In this document: in pieces, positions 37,201 to 50,900 of the stretch
How the letters are laid out: the number at the start of each line of letters is the position of its first letter
Position numbering within the stretch: position 1 is the first letter of the stretch
DNA from: Parietaria judaica
Taxonomy: Eukaryota; Streptophyta; Magnoliopsida; Rosales; Urticaceae
Length of the DNA stretch: 64,000 nt
Assembly (NCBI GenBank): GCA_954871525.1
Contig: OX940865.1
Coordinates: 13,034,606 to 13,098,605 of the forward strand
Direction of reading: 5' to 3'
The notes under the pieces: generated by a model
Database searches by the model: none
Told to the model about the DNA's origin: nothing
Seen by the model: the letters and a program-made list of their open reading frames with translations, nothing else
Program-made: the position numbers and the translations under genes

Positions 37201-38063
37201 CTATAATTAAGAATCAAGATTACAAATAATTATATTCAAAAATCGAATAACCAATTTCATTTAATCAATCAATGTATTAAAATTTAAACTGAATCAATAA
37301 ACTTAATTAATTAATCAAATCTAACATAATAAAACATAATCTAAATTCTAACATATTAAAATTAGTAACTAAATTGAACAACAAGCTTAGGAACCAATCT
37401 AACATAATAACAAATCGAACAATTAAAATTTATAATCAAAAGTAAATTATCTTAGAACAAGAACAAGATCATCAAGAACAAGAATAGAAACATTCATACA
37501 AGATTCAACAACACATATCTAATTCGATTTTCAACAACTCAAAATCTCAATAAACGTACAAAATTAAGTAAATAGAGAAGTTAGCCTCATATTAATCAAG
37601 ATATCCACAAGTAATTACTCTAAAATCAAGCCCAAAGACAAAAAAAATCAAAAATCGGAACCCTAAACTCATGAAATGGATGAACGAAATTTGGTAAAAA
37701 AACAAAGAAGAGGTCGGATTTCCACTCGATTACCTCTCCTTGATTTGCGAAAAAAAGGAAGAAATGGTGAGCTGCAGTCGAAAGTCGCGTGGAAAGGCGA
37801 GGTCGGGACGAGTTTCGCGGCGAGAGGAGACGAAATAAGGGAATGCGAGCTAAAGTGGTTCGAACCCTAACTTTTGTCGACTTTCGCAACACATTTCGTC
37901 GTTTGGTAGTGCAAAAACGACAAGAGGCAACGACAGCGAATGTCGTTTGGGATTTCGCGGCATTTGGTAAAACGACAGCGAAAGGGGAAGGCTGTCGTTT
38001 CGGTAGTCCACTGAAAACGAAAGTCGACGCGAATTTCGCGATATTTCGCACCTTGACACAACC
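37201..38063 (-). mobile_element. Upstream region and probable outer end of the broken hAT element
   Basis: The region changes from AT-rich (37201-37680) to a GC-richer block with ACGACAGCGAA, TTTCGCG and CGAAAGTCGAC motifs (37770-38050), typical of a hAT subterminal region. It may end at AACCCTA near 38063, whose complement TAGGGTTGTGTCAAG looks like a hAT terminus. The partner end was not found. Confidence 0.5.
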
Positions 38064-38870
38064 CTAAAATCGGAACCTGCGGGGACTCATGCTTACTCAT
38101 GTAGACGTAGTGTTCCCGAATATTGAAACACGTTTATTTTTCAGAAGAAAAAAAATACAAAAATTATATTGTTGATTCTAATTTATTTATTTTTATCTAG
38201 ACTATTAAACCATTGGTTGAGAAAAAAAAATACAGAACCAAATAAATCCGGATCCGGATAGAACAGGAACTGGAATGGACTTCTGGTTGTTGTCCAAACA
38301 ATAGTGAATTTCCCATCTTGGTATTTACATGATAACATCTAGGTTACAATTACGGATCTTACAAAAATATGTTATCGGGTTTGTAAGATCGATGTGTAAC
38401 AGACAGCAGCAGTCTTAGACATAAATTTCAGGAAAGATTTAAAAGATTAAATTTATAAATGTACATAAAACGTGATACTATAATTTTGTTACATTATATG
38501 CGAATGAAATAGAGTTTGTACATACAGAAAGACGCACATGCTTTTTATGTGTTTGTTACAATTACATTCTCACACTTTGATTATGTACTTTGTCTTTCCC
38601 ACATTGTCGGAACCAGCTGATATTGCGACCTACATTTCTGCAAAATGTCCAATTAACGGTTAGAACGTTGCGGAAATACCCCCCCTACTATGGGATCCCG
38701 AATAATCCGGATTCCAAATCTTCACATATATCCTAAATGTATTTTTGAGGTTGACACAATTTTAATCACCACTGGAGCAAAAGTTTAATCAGATACAAGA
38801 CGATTCGTTAAATAAAATTCGAACAGAGAGAATACTTAATCTTACATTGTACGTTTCATGGCGTTAAGCG
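38064..38870. other. Intergenic, 3' of ATG3
   Basis: No gene seen; should include the ATG3 3' untranslated region and polyadenylation signals. Confidence 0.5.
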
Positions 38871-41800
38871 TTAACTGCTGGAGCTGCCGAGATCAAAGTC
38901 CATAGTGTAATCATATTCAATGGTAGGGATGACAGAGGCAACAAACTTCAAGAATAGGAAAAGGTACCTACAAAAATTATATATAAATATTTAAATATGT
39001 ATATACTAAACATACGTCAACAATAACTTATATAAGACGAGAATTACTTGTCAACTTCTGGTTCGACTCCTCGTGACATCAGCACGTCGATGATCTTTTT
39101 CATCACTGCCCCGTGTCTACATGGATGTACAGATGCGTGCTTGCCCGGTAAATGGGGATGGTCCTCAATGGTTACCTTTCTCAAAAAAAAATAACAACAA
39201 AATATATTAAAAAATAATAATAACAGTCGAGATGTTAATTTATTAATACTACTATTGGGCCCGTTTGGCACAGCTTAATTTTTACAAAAATTGTTTTTAG
39301 TTTTAGTTTAGAAAATAAACTGTTTTTGAGAAAAATCGCCAGGTGTTTGGTAAATTGTTTATAAAACAGTTGTTGTTGGTAACAAAAACTGTTTTAGCGT
39401 TTGGTAAAAAAAATTATTTAGGCTAAAAAGACTAAAATAGACTAAAACCGTCTTTTTGTTTTTAGAAAAAACCAAAAGCGACGAATCCTAGCTTTTACAA
39501 TTCATGTACAAAAATTCAAAATCAATTTTGTGTTTTTTGGAAAAACAATTTTGCCAAACACCTGAATAGCAGTTAAGTTTATTTTATAAACAAAAACAAG
39601 GCTAAATAAGCTATGCCAAACGCACCCATTAACTGAGGAATGAGCTTGTAGTATTAAGTCTCGACTCACAGTTTTGCGGGCATGATCTTGGCTAACATCT
39701 TCGAGTACAAGCTCTGGATGTAGAAGCATTCTCGACTAAAAAAGAACAAAACCAAAGGTCTAAAATAAATAAAATATTGGAAACTGAGAGAATATAAATT
39801 ACTACAACATAAACATTCATATTTATTTTTCCCAATTTGTTCCTTTTACTTTAATGCTCTAGTTTATGCATCATGAGTGAAATAAGGTATACCAGTTGAG
39901 ATAAAGTCCCAAATTAATTAAACTTTTAAAATTTAGAAAACCAAGAGCTAAATCACATTACAGAAAAATCGAAGAACTGGAGTAAGTAATGAACAATACA
40001 AATTTTCCAGAACTAACCATAAACTTAAATTTTGATAATCAAAATGAATTACATGATATACGCCTTGGAGAGACATACAAGACATAATACATTGAGTCTA
40101 ATTGTCAAACATCTAGAAATATTTATGAAATTATTTTGTTAAAGGAGAAAAGAAAGACATACTAACTTAAACTTGAAAGCTATTTTCATGCTGTTCAGTA
40201 AATAAGCTCAATAATATGACAAGAATCAAGCTCTGATAAGAATAAACATTAACCATCATTGCCAGCTGTACATATGAACATACCTCGTCATAACCAGTAA
40301 GCCACACCCGCGGAGTTTGATAGTATTTATCGTACCTACAAATAAACGATATGAGAATATATATATCCAACTTACAGCATTTATCAACATTAAATGAGCA
40401 TTCTCTTTGCTGACATCATAAGAAATGCATCCTTACGTAATGCTGACATCATAAGTTCGGGTTCGTAAAATATTGTCGTCATCAGGTTCTTGAGCAACAA
40501 GATACGTAGACTGCAGTGTTGCCTGAAAATAAAAATAAAAAATAATAAAAAATAAAAAAAAAAACCAAAAACCACAACATCAAAATTGCATATATCTGTA
40601 ACATAGTGCTAAATTGACAGCTATAACAACGTGATGTCTGTCGATTTTAATTTTTATATCATTAAGAATTGATGAGAAAAAAAAAGTCTTGAAATAAGAT
40701 CACCCAATAAAACAAGTTTATTATTCTTTTGAATTAGTCCCAGAAATTTGATAATAAATGTCTTTTTATCCAATTAATTTATAAACTTCCTTCTTCAGAT
40801 TTCATAAATAGTTTTGAATATTAACATCTGTTCTAACTAATTCTTCTCTTAGGAACAATAATATTAACTGTATTGTGGAAGTACCAATAACTAATAAATA
40901 AGCATTTCCAGACCTTTCTTCATCATAAAAACCTAGAGCCTGCAATTTTGATTTTCGACTAAATATTTCAAACAGTAATAGGCTTACTGGATCGTTTTCA
41001 ATAACATTGTCAGATTCTTCAAAATCAGCCATGTCAGGAATATCCTCTTCGTCATCTCCGCCAAAATAGGCAGGGGTCAACTTGACAGTCGTATTCTTGC
41101 TGATTTCCAAGTTCTCCATGGAGGGTACATTTTCTTCGTCGCCATTTTTACCCTCTAAGAATACACATGAATTATGTCCATTGTCCATGACGGAGCAAAA
41201 AAATAAAAGATCAATTATTTCTCAACTTACCCTTTGGCTTCCCATGGGTTGCCAACCAGCCATCATTCTCTTCGTTATCAAGAAGAACTTCCCCACCAGC
41301 TGCTTCATACTCCTCTTCAACAGACGCTACCCTCCGCAAACAAGGGACTGAAACGAGAAGCGAATAGATTCTCCATTACAAAATCAAATATACCATGCCC
41401 GTGCGTACGTCTATAAACCTCTAATCTTACTCTAAGACATTAACATAAAAAAACATGTACTCCAATTGTTACCACGGAAATTAGTCTTCTCACAGAAATA
41501 TAAGGAAAAAAGCTTAAGAGGAGAAACACTGACTAGTCTTCCGTACCATTCCTAGTAATGAGATACTGCTTTTCCAGTGGCAAGTACGGCTTCCTCTTGC
41601 TTGGCTCACCGGACTCCCTAAGAAGATGAAACCAAGCCAAATATAAGAAAATAGTCTTTCATTCCTAATCCGAAACGGAACATATCCGAGCAACTCGGTA
41701 ACGATGCCAATTGACACACCGTTTAAACCCAATCAAAGCAAAGCAGGAAACCATTTCTCTCAGTTCTTCGTTAAATTGTATGTTTCCTCCATTAACAACT

Positions 41801-42326
41801 TATCATAACAGTTGTTCATCTCAATTCCTTTCGTCTTTAGCACCTTAACCAATTGTGTATCGCTCAAGAAACGAGTTCGACTTTCTCACCCAAAAAAAGT
41901 CCCAAATCGATTAAAACCTGAAATCCCTAATTCCCAATCCTCAAAACCCTAACCTAGATCAAAATTAGACTCCAGAATGGAAGATAAGCAAAATTGAAGT
42001 CACAGATCATTGCGCGATCATCAGTATCCGACACAACACCTCCAATTTAAATCCGAAAACCAGTTCAATCGGACGATCACTCACCATAGAACCACTACCA
42101 ACAAAAACGCTATACCGCCACAAGAGAAATCGATCGGAGAAAGGCAAAGGGAGAAGAATAAATACCAGGACCAAGTAGGGCATTTGGAGACGAGATTGTC
42201 GCCGGCGAGGACGAACTCGGTGACGCTGAGAACGCCTTTCTCCTTAAAGGCGGAGACAGTGCGAGGCCCAGTGATCCTCTCGACGGTTCCTTTGAAAGCT
42301 TCGTGAAGCTTCTGCGAGAGAACCAT
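38871..42326 (-). CDS. ATG3: Autophagy-related protein 3 (E2-like ATG8-conjugating enzyme)
   Basis: Nine exons: 42166-42326, 41547-41617, 41231-41347, 40988-41154, 40437-40522, 40284-40335, 39670-39735, 39048-39175 and 38871-38967. They join in frame to 314 aa; Arabidopsis ATG3 has 313. ATG3 accepts ATG8 from the E1 ATG7 and transfers it to phosphatidylethanolamine during autophagosome growth in the cytoplasm. The N-terminus [20 protein letters not shown] is the membrane-contacting amphipathic helix region. The acidic middle ([20 protein letters not shown]) is the flexible ATG7/ATG8-binding part. The E2 core carries HPCRHGAV with the thioester cysteine C259, and the protein ends in the conserved [10 protein letters not shown]. 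Intron 7 holds a MITE, and a MULE-like element lies 129 bp upstream of the start codon. No damage to the coding sequence is seen. Confidence 0.96.
39257..39627. mobile_element. MITE in ATG3 intron 7, 371 bp
   Basis: Left end GGGCCCGTTTGGCACAGCTTA and right end (reverse complement) GGGTGCGTTTGGCATAGCTTA form inverted repeats flanked by ATT on both sides. The interior arms are rich in AAACAGTTTT and CCAAACACCTG motifs. The GGGNCCGTTTGG terminus suggests a Tourist-like (PIF/Harbinger) or hAT MITE; the 3-bp flank favours the former. Confidence 0.75.
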
Positions 42327-42454
42327 TGTTGTCGATCCCCAAAGTAAGCTCAGAGGAAGAAGAAGAAGAAGACGAAAATGGCGATCACAAGCGACGATCG
42401 GATTGTCGATTGAGGAGTTGGGGATCGCCAAACTTTTTTTGTTTTATTTTTTCT

Positions 42455-43735
42455 GGGTAATTTGCGGCAAAAATTGCCAATTTATTGCCATTTAGACAGT
42501 TATATAGCCAATGCGATTTAATGTTGGCAATAGTATCCAATGTTTCTTAAGTATGTTTCGAAATAAATTCCATCCAATTAATCTTAACTCTGTTAGTCAA
42601 CGGCTGATGTGGCACGGTTGACCACCACGCAGACGCCAACGTGGCATGCCACATAATTTTTCTTTTTTTTTATTTTTTTTTCGTACCCTCTGTATCTATA
42701 CTGCCACGTCGCATGCAGGAAGCCACACAAAATTAATCGCGGGGAGACTAGGTTTCGAACACTCACCCTCTCAAGCTCCCACTTACGCACCTATCCACCT
42801 GACCATTCTCACTTCTTATAATTTGAAAGGACATATAAATATTTGTAGAGTATGTAGATAAATTGTAACATGTATTGTAACATATAATTAAACATATAAA
42901 ATGTAAAATGTCAAAATGTATAAAATTGAGTTAAATATAAATTATTCATATTAAAGTAAATAAAGTAATATTATATTTTTAAATAATAAAATAATATTAT
43001 ATTAGATAATTTATATGTAACATTTAATTAGACTTATAGAATGAAACATGTACAAATATAATAAAATTGCATTACATATATTTTATCCATGAAAATTGAA
43101 TGAAATAAAATTGTATTTTTTAAAAATAAAAAAGATTATGTTAAATATATTATTTGTTACGTTTATAAAGTAGATAATTTATAAAGTGTGTATCTAAATA
43201 TCATTTTTATAACTATTTATAAAAAAAATCATAAATTGTCCAATACAATCTTATTTTATATTTTAAAATTTTTGTAGTATGGCTAATTTATATGTTACAT
43301 TTTGTAATTCTATTTTATATGTCTAAATATAATTACATTTTATAAATAATTTAGCATTCTTCTTTTTATTTTTTTTAAATAAAATTACATTTATATAATC
43401 ACAGTTAATATGGATAATTTATATCTAATACAATTTTATTACATTTTACATGTTACATTGTGTACGATAATTACATGTCCAGTAAAAAAATTTCAAGAGG
43501 GTACGAAAAAAATAAAAAAATTAATGAAAAATTACGTGGCATGCCACGTTGGCGTCTGCGTGGTGGTCAACCGTGCCACATATCAGCCGTTGACTAACGG
43601 AGTTAAGATTAATTGGATGTAATTTATTTCGAAACATACTTAAGAAACATTGGATACTATTGCCAACATTAAATCGCATTGGCTATATAACTGTCCAAAT
43701 GGCAATAAATTGGCCACTTTTGCCGCAAATTACCC
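42455..43735. mobile_element. Mutator-like non-autonomous element with about 240-bp terminal repeats, 1281 bp
   Basis: Left arm 42455-42690 begins GGGTAATTTGCGGCAAAAAT and is mirrored by the right arm 43496-43735 ending GCCGCAAATTACCC. The flank TTTTTTCT (8 bp) occurs on both sides (42447-42454 and 43736-43743). Long arms point to a MULE. The interior is very AT-rich and non-coding, except for a tRNA-like stretch at 42722-42805. The inner edge lies just upstream of the ATG3 leader. Confidence 0.88.
42722..42805 (-). repeat. tRNA-like segment inside the MULE
   Basis: On the minus strand GTCAGGTGGATAGGTG resembles an A box and GTTCGAAACC fits a B box. The spacing is longer than in a tRNA, and the cloverleaf is poor. 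A related stretch followed by ATTAATTTTG occurs in the 16431-17173 element. Confidence 0.4.
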
Positions 43736-43743
43736 TTTTTTCT

Positions 43744-44962
43744 CGTTTATTATTTATTTTATTTTAATTTATTTTTTAATTCTTCTTCTTTTGACCTTAT
43801 TGAGTTTTTGGCCTTTGGACATTTAATTTTTATCATAAAGTTTAATAGATAGATCGAATAAAAGAATGAAAAATAGATTGAATAATTGGGGCGAAAACAA
43901 TTTATTTACAATATAAATTTCTGTCAAAAATACCATTGAATGATGAAAACCTCCGACCACCGGAATGTAGGCAGGCAGCGCTTCATAGAATGAACTTTTT
44001 TTTTTCCTTTCACTGAAAAAAAAGGCCGGCATGAAATTGTAGAAAAATTCTTTTAGAAAAACTTGATTATGTATTAATCGCATGCTATGATCTCAATTGC
44101 GATAACCGCAATTGAGAAACAAGCTCCGGTGAACCATCAACCCAAGAAGAAAATGAGAAATATAGATGAATGAAATGTATATGACCAAAATATGTCGCAT
44201 GCAAGCCTATTCTAGCACCAGAAAACGAGAGCAGGCGCTGTCGTTTTCAGCACTAGCGTGCCTAAGAAAGCAGCGGAGCTGCCCCGCATCATAAAATTTG
44301 GCGCACACTTGCATTAAATCCAAGTTAAGATAGAAGGTTTTATTAATCCAGGTCGGGTTTCAGAGGCAACTTACGTTTGATGCACTGCGTGCTTTCTGTG
44401 TATGTATGTATAGGGAAGCCATTGAGGAGAATTCGCATAGTTTTGAAAGGTAAAATAAGCATTTTTGTTTGTATTCAGTATTCGGTTCCGATCGTGCACG
44501 CTTCGCACAAGTTCATATTAACCAAAACAGCCACGCATTATGCGAATTAAGTGCCATTTTTTGTATATATCAAACACCAAAAACATACACTCCTATATAA
44601 AATAACTGCTCTAAGAAAGCTGAAGATTCACATAACAATTGCTAACATCTATGCACCCAAAATTGCTGAGCCAACAAACATTCATCTAAATCAGTGGGAC
44701 TCTCACCTAACTCTCGACACCATTACACCAAACAATCCATCCTTTCCCTCGTCCCGTTTCGATGGAATCCAATCATTCTGCAAATACAGTTACAGATTCC
44801 AAAAGAAAACGACTATATTACAGTAAAGAAATTGGCGACCCAACCCGACCCGACCAAAGAAAGATGATTTTTTTTCTTTTCTAGTTCTGGCTACCAAACT
44901 TTGCAGTACACATGAACCTGTTTGTGTTGTATCGATGGGCAAACTGTTTACTAGACCGGGTC
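43744..44962. other. Intergenic, 3' of HUB1
   Basis: No gene seen; the part next to 44962 should be the HUB1 3' untranslated region. Confidence 0.5.
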
Positions 44963-47900
44963 TCAGATGTATACGGATTTGACATCGTTAGGTCCAAACG
45001 AGGTGGAACATGTTGGGCACTTGCGATGTCGGGATTCAATAATCTTTTGTACACACGGATGGCAGAACAAGTGATAGCACTTTGTAATCACCACCTGGAT
45101 TCAAAAATAGCCAAAAGATCAGGGGAAGTCTAGCTTTTATTTCTAGATCATGTTTAGGATTCCTAAATATCAGAAAATAAAAATATTTCCGTAAATTCTT
45201 GAAGCCGTAAAAAATTCTACCAGTCCCGGATTAGAAACATGCTCATCTTTTTAATTGACCTTTAAATTTTAAGGTCAAAATTAGGGGTTTAGTTCATTAA
45301 TTAGTTTTTATTCCATTTTTAGGACTTCAATTTTTCGCCGATAACTGGAAAATGTATAATTTAACTGGTTTTAATCCAGAAAAGTTTCTGATTAAATATC
45401 AGAAAACCCCCAACATAGCGGTTCATGAGTGCAGCCTCAGCCCCAAACTCTTGTTTGATTCTCACAAATTCAAAGTCCAGATTCGAGTACTAATTATCTA
45501 TACAAATTGATATACCTGTTTCGTCCTGTCAAGGCAGACAGTGCATTTGAGTATCTCCCTGTATTCACCAAGTTCCTGTTGGAGCTTCTCAATAATGGTC
45601 GAACCTTCTGTCGGAGCTCGTAACTGTGCAAGCTTTCTCTTCAGCACATCCACCTCCTCCTCCATTCGTCTCTTTTCAAACCTACCAAGTTCATAACAAA
45701 ATTACATTTTGTAGCATATCTTTACTTCAATTAGAATTTAAATTTGATGATTCGACGTAATCCCAATATAGTTTTTCCTTCGATGTTTTATTTTAAAATA
45801 TACGAGTACCAACAGATGCCCAAAAAAGTAACAGATTTTAGTATTTTACAGTAACGGGTAGTTCTGTACCTTTCTTTCTCTAGTCCTATCTGTAGCTCCA
45901 GCAGAGCCGTTCGATCTAAGTCGACCTTGGACTGTGATTCATCCAGTGCTTCCCTGACTTGCTGGGATGATTGTCTCACATCTAAAACTCTCTTTTGAGC
46001 AGATTCAAAAGCCATGGAGCTTTGGATCTTGTCTTCTTCATCTCTCTGAATCTGATCCGAGCAAGCTTTGAGCTGCATATCACAAATATCAATAGGATCT
46101 TATAATTTGTTACAAATCTCAGATGGCAAAAAAAAGGTATAAAGTTCAAAATACCTGGTCTTCGATTCTCGCCGCTTTCATTTCAAAAAAGTTGAGAGAT
46201 ATGTGAGCTTGTTGAATGTCTCTTTCCAAAGCTCCTTTGTCCATGAATAGAGCCTTTTGCAGCTGTCTCGCTCTCACACCCTCGATAACAAGCTGAAACA
46301 AAGGAGAAAAGAGTAATTCGCACAATTTGCAGTCATAGATTTTTTAAATTTATTCTGGTAATTCACACCATGAATTTGCAAATGTTGACATGACATATCA
46401 CTACATATGCATAGATTAAGTCCACCAAAGACACTCGGTTCACAAATGTATTTTTTAAGGGCTTCAAAGTAACGCCTTCCTTTTTTTCCTTTTGGGTTAT
46501 CCTTCCTCTCTTCTTGAACGGAGGAAAGACTCGGACTGACACAAAACCTGTATGCTAAATCCTAATGGCTTTGCAAACAAAAAGTAGGAACTAAAACTGT
46601 AATATTTTCCTAATTCACCCCTGACATGGTAACTCTATTACTATTAGAGACAACTTTACTTTAAAATATTTTTTCTTTCTAGCTCACAAGGTTGCAAGTA
46701 AGAGAGAATCGCGATGTAATTAAAAACTCCGGATATTATTGCATGCTTTCGATTTCAAGAACAGTCTAATCATCCAACTAGTAACACAAGAACTAACAGC
46801 ATGACGTGCTAAATTATTATAATCAGAAGAAGAGGAAAAAGAACTATCCATTTGGAAAAAGAATAAGGAAAAAGTTAGTTTTATAGCAATGCCAGTCAAC
46901 CATAAAAAGATGATAACATCTTAAACCTTTTTAGTTTGCGTTATTTAAAGGGTATAAACGGCTCACCTTGATGTTATAATCATCTCTTTCAGTAATTTGC
47001 TGTAATAGATGTTGATTTTGAGTTTGCATATCATCATAAGCTTGTCCAATCGTCTGCCCAAAAATAAAAATAAAAAGTTGAAAAACAGCAGTAAGAAAGA
47101 AAATCCACATCAATATTTTGGATAAAAAATGATATATACCTCGATTTCTGATAAATAAGCCTCGTTTTCTTCATTTTTCGATTTCAATGCATCAGTAAGT
47201 CTCAACATCTCCCTGAACATTGCAACCACAAAATCTGAGCATCAATCTCCAGAACCAAAAACACAATCATGCTCAAAAGATATCATGCACAAATATATGA
47301 ACTTCACATTTTGCAACACACCAGAATAGGCATTATGTTTCAAGAAAAAGAAAAGGCATTAAATAAGGCACATTTTACATGCATGAAAACTAGTAATTTG
47401 CATTTTGCACCACTTTTCATTATAAATAATTAAGAACATATAAAAGAGTTAAAACCTTTTAGAAGCTTCCAACTTCTGTCTCAAGTCAGCAATTTCAGCT
47501 TCTGCAGCAGCTAGTCTCTGTTGAGATCTGGCCTCAGCTTCATTTGCTGTTTTAACTCGTAATTCCAAGCCGTGTTCATCTAGGGACGATTTTAAACTTT
47601 GGACACAAGCCCATGCCTCATATTCCAAATCCTTAGCTTCCTGAATTTCCCTACATAAGAGAAAAGAAAAGCCTGTGACTTTCAGAAATCATATACTGTT
47701 ACCTATACATACTGCTTGGAATAAAAGATCAAAATGAAAAAATCTTTAAAATCTAACCTCAAATCAGTGGATTCGCGTCTAAACATTTCCAATATCAGCT
47801 TTAACTCCAGATAAGTCTCTTCTAGATCCTTGACCTACAAAACAATAAAGGAAAGTTATACTAATCAGGGTCAACAAGTCAACATTAGTCTAAGATTAAA

Positions 47901-50900
47901 TCCAACTAATAATAATAAGTTTGCAGTTAAAACCAGATTACTTCTGTTACACATCACATCGCATGTATATATTGTGTATAATTGTAAAGATAAGAATTTA
48001 TTCATGGCCCCAAACCAGTATACCAAATCGCTATATAAGAATAAAGCTCTACAAAACAAAAAACAAAAAAACAAAAAAAAACAAAAAAAATTACACACAT
48101 ACCAGAGTCTGCAATTTTTTTATCTCGGCAATTTGACCTTTAGTTCTAGCAGATAAAGATTGAGACTCTTTCACCTGTAACAAAAACCAACATTAGCGGC
48201 ATTTGATTAATCATAAACTATAACCTAATTGTAAGAAAATAAAAAGTAAAAGAAAATAATTATTATAACTAACTCAAACTAATTCATATACAAAATGAAC
48301 CTAAATTAGCTATAAACTAAATACATAGAACCTACTCCATTAGCTTACCTTCCTATCAAGAAGGCCAGTAAAAGAATGTACATCTGCACGTAAAGAATGA
48401 ACGTCTGCAGCACTCTCTTTATACCGACCCAGATGACCTTGCATAGTTCCCATTTTATTGGGAAATGAAGAAACCAAGGCTTTGAATTCTGCTATGATTT
48501 CTTTTCTACCTGTAGTATAGGATATAAATAGCCGTTAATCATTGAAACACATAAGTAAACAAAGATAGGGATGGTATTCTTCTAACCAGGTTCTCTTGAA
48601 ACCTCTTCCAGCTTTGCATCGAAAGTTTTTCTATCATCAATTTGTTTCTGAATCTCTATCCTTATTTCCGCTGACTTTGAGTCAACTATCGAAGCTGACC
48701 TTCTCAGAACATCCATTACGTCGGTTTTAACAATAAGCTCACGTTCCTTCCACACAAGATTATCCTTCTCCGCCTACAATCTCCATGGTCAACATAATAA
48801 TAGTCAGCTCGGAACAAGAAGGAAGAGTAGTAGAGAGTAAAGCCCATTGAACTTTTCAAGACTGAGCAATTATCCCCTTGATTTTTTATTTTTTTACAAT
48901 ATTACCACCTGAAGGTTAAAAATGTAGCAAATTTCCTAGTTCATTTTCAGCATATATTACTGATTTGTCTCTTAAGTTCAGGGAGAATTACTGCCAGTTA
49001 TTCTACAAGGAATACATAAACTACCAACCAATTACAACCTGTAGTTTCTCATATGACGCCTGATATTCAAGAATTTCTGCTCTTGACTTTTCTATTTGAT
49101 CTCTCACCAAAACGTAGGCTTGCGAAGAAGATATACACCCCACATTCTTCAACTTGTTCTGAAAAGTAAATACCACAAATTAATAATAAGACAGTTTGTT
49201 ATAGTGGAAAAAGACCACCATGAGAAAAAGAAATCAAAGAAAAACGAACCTGCAAATCAGATAACGTCTGTAATATTCTGATCCTCTCCTCATGAAGAGA
49301 TTTTATTTCAATAAGACGACAAGAAGCTTGATCCTGAAGGGATTTAATTAAATAACTCACGGTCAGCTCTTCAAGATAATAAAGAATTAAAGTTCGAAAG
49401 AAGAAACAAGAAACAAGAAAACAATGTAATACCATCATATCTTTAAGAGCGGACTCCATATCTTGTAGATCTTTGACTTTATCTCTGATTTTGTCACCAC
49501 TTCCGAGTTTATTCCCATGATTTAAGACATGAAACCCAACTCCTTTTGCAGCATCTCTCTCTGCTTTGAGAGTTGCCAATTTTCCTTGACATGCTTCTAA
49601 TTCCTCAATAGTGTGTTGCAACTCTCCTTCAGAAATACCAACAAAGAAACATCAGATTGGTAGATTTAGGTGTGTTTTTGCTAGCAATCTAAAGCCTCCT
49701 CTGTTCAAACAAATCATTTGTGTTTCCCCATGGAGTTCTTCTGAACACCGACTTCTTTAATAATGTCAAATAAGTAAGGCTTGTACGAACTATAAAATTC
49801 GCAAATGCCAAAAAAATGTAATGAAATGTTTGAAAAAGCAGTTCAAAGAATCGGTACCATCGATCCTAGATTGATCATCATCAATATCCTCTCATCTCTA
49901 CTTCTTTTAATAACGATTTTTCCCTTGTGACCCCATGATAAAAGAAGAAATGAAATATTTGGAGCTTGTTCATTATAATTTTTCAGATTATTTTGAGCTT
50001 CAAAAATACCAAAAAAAAGAGCAGCGATTGGTAGATTTTGTTGTACTTATACCAGCAATCTACATTAAAAAAAATTTAAAGAATCATCGATTATATTAAT
50101 ATAAATTAGTTACAATGCAAGGCTAGAGAATGGTTTCCGATCAACCAATCCAATGTACCCTATATAATATCCTACTTAACAAACAAATCATTTGTGGTTC
50201 ACTATCCCAAAATACTGTCAGATAAGTAAGGCTTGTATCCACAATAAAATGTACCATCGGTCCTAGATTGACCATCATCAGTGTCCTCCCATTTCTATTT
50301 TTCCCAAGTGACATCCATGCTACAACAGCAGAAATTAGCTAAATCACTATAAGCTTATCTCATCATCTTGCTTAACATCTTGCTGATTTTTCATTAATTT
50401 GCTTAATCAAGATACCGACCTTTTTTCTACCCGTTTACTTTATCTTGTGAGTCGCTGCGGGCTGATTTCTTTATTCACACACAGATTGTTGGACTTTCAT
50501 TATGAAGAAATTTGATAGTCCATATAATAAATTTGATAGTCCATATGGAAAAGAAAAGCTTTTTTTTACCTTATATATTGGAAAGTTACGTTTACATCTC
50601 ATTATTTTAAAAATTTAATATGATTACGACTAGTACTAACCTAGTTATTTCAGATAAAAAATAATCTTTCAACATTGTTATACCTTGTAGATTCATCCAA
50701 ATAATTCAAAAGTGAAAAATCTTAGCTCATAATGAACGTGTTATAGATTTCCAGAAGCTGATATGAAGCGCAAGAAGAAAATGAAATTAAAACCCCTGAA
50801 ATAAAGCACCACTTACGAAGCAAAGCCAAGACACAGACCCGATATCCCAGAATTTAACTGAAATTGGTACTATGGTTACCCACAATAAAATTTGCTTTGA

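Noticed and set aside
37626..38100. Overlapping frames of 64-141 codons on both strands
   Set aside because: They lie in the GC-richer subterminal region of the broken hAT element and overlap one another without any family motif.
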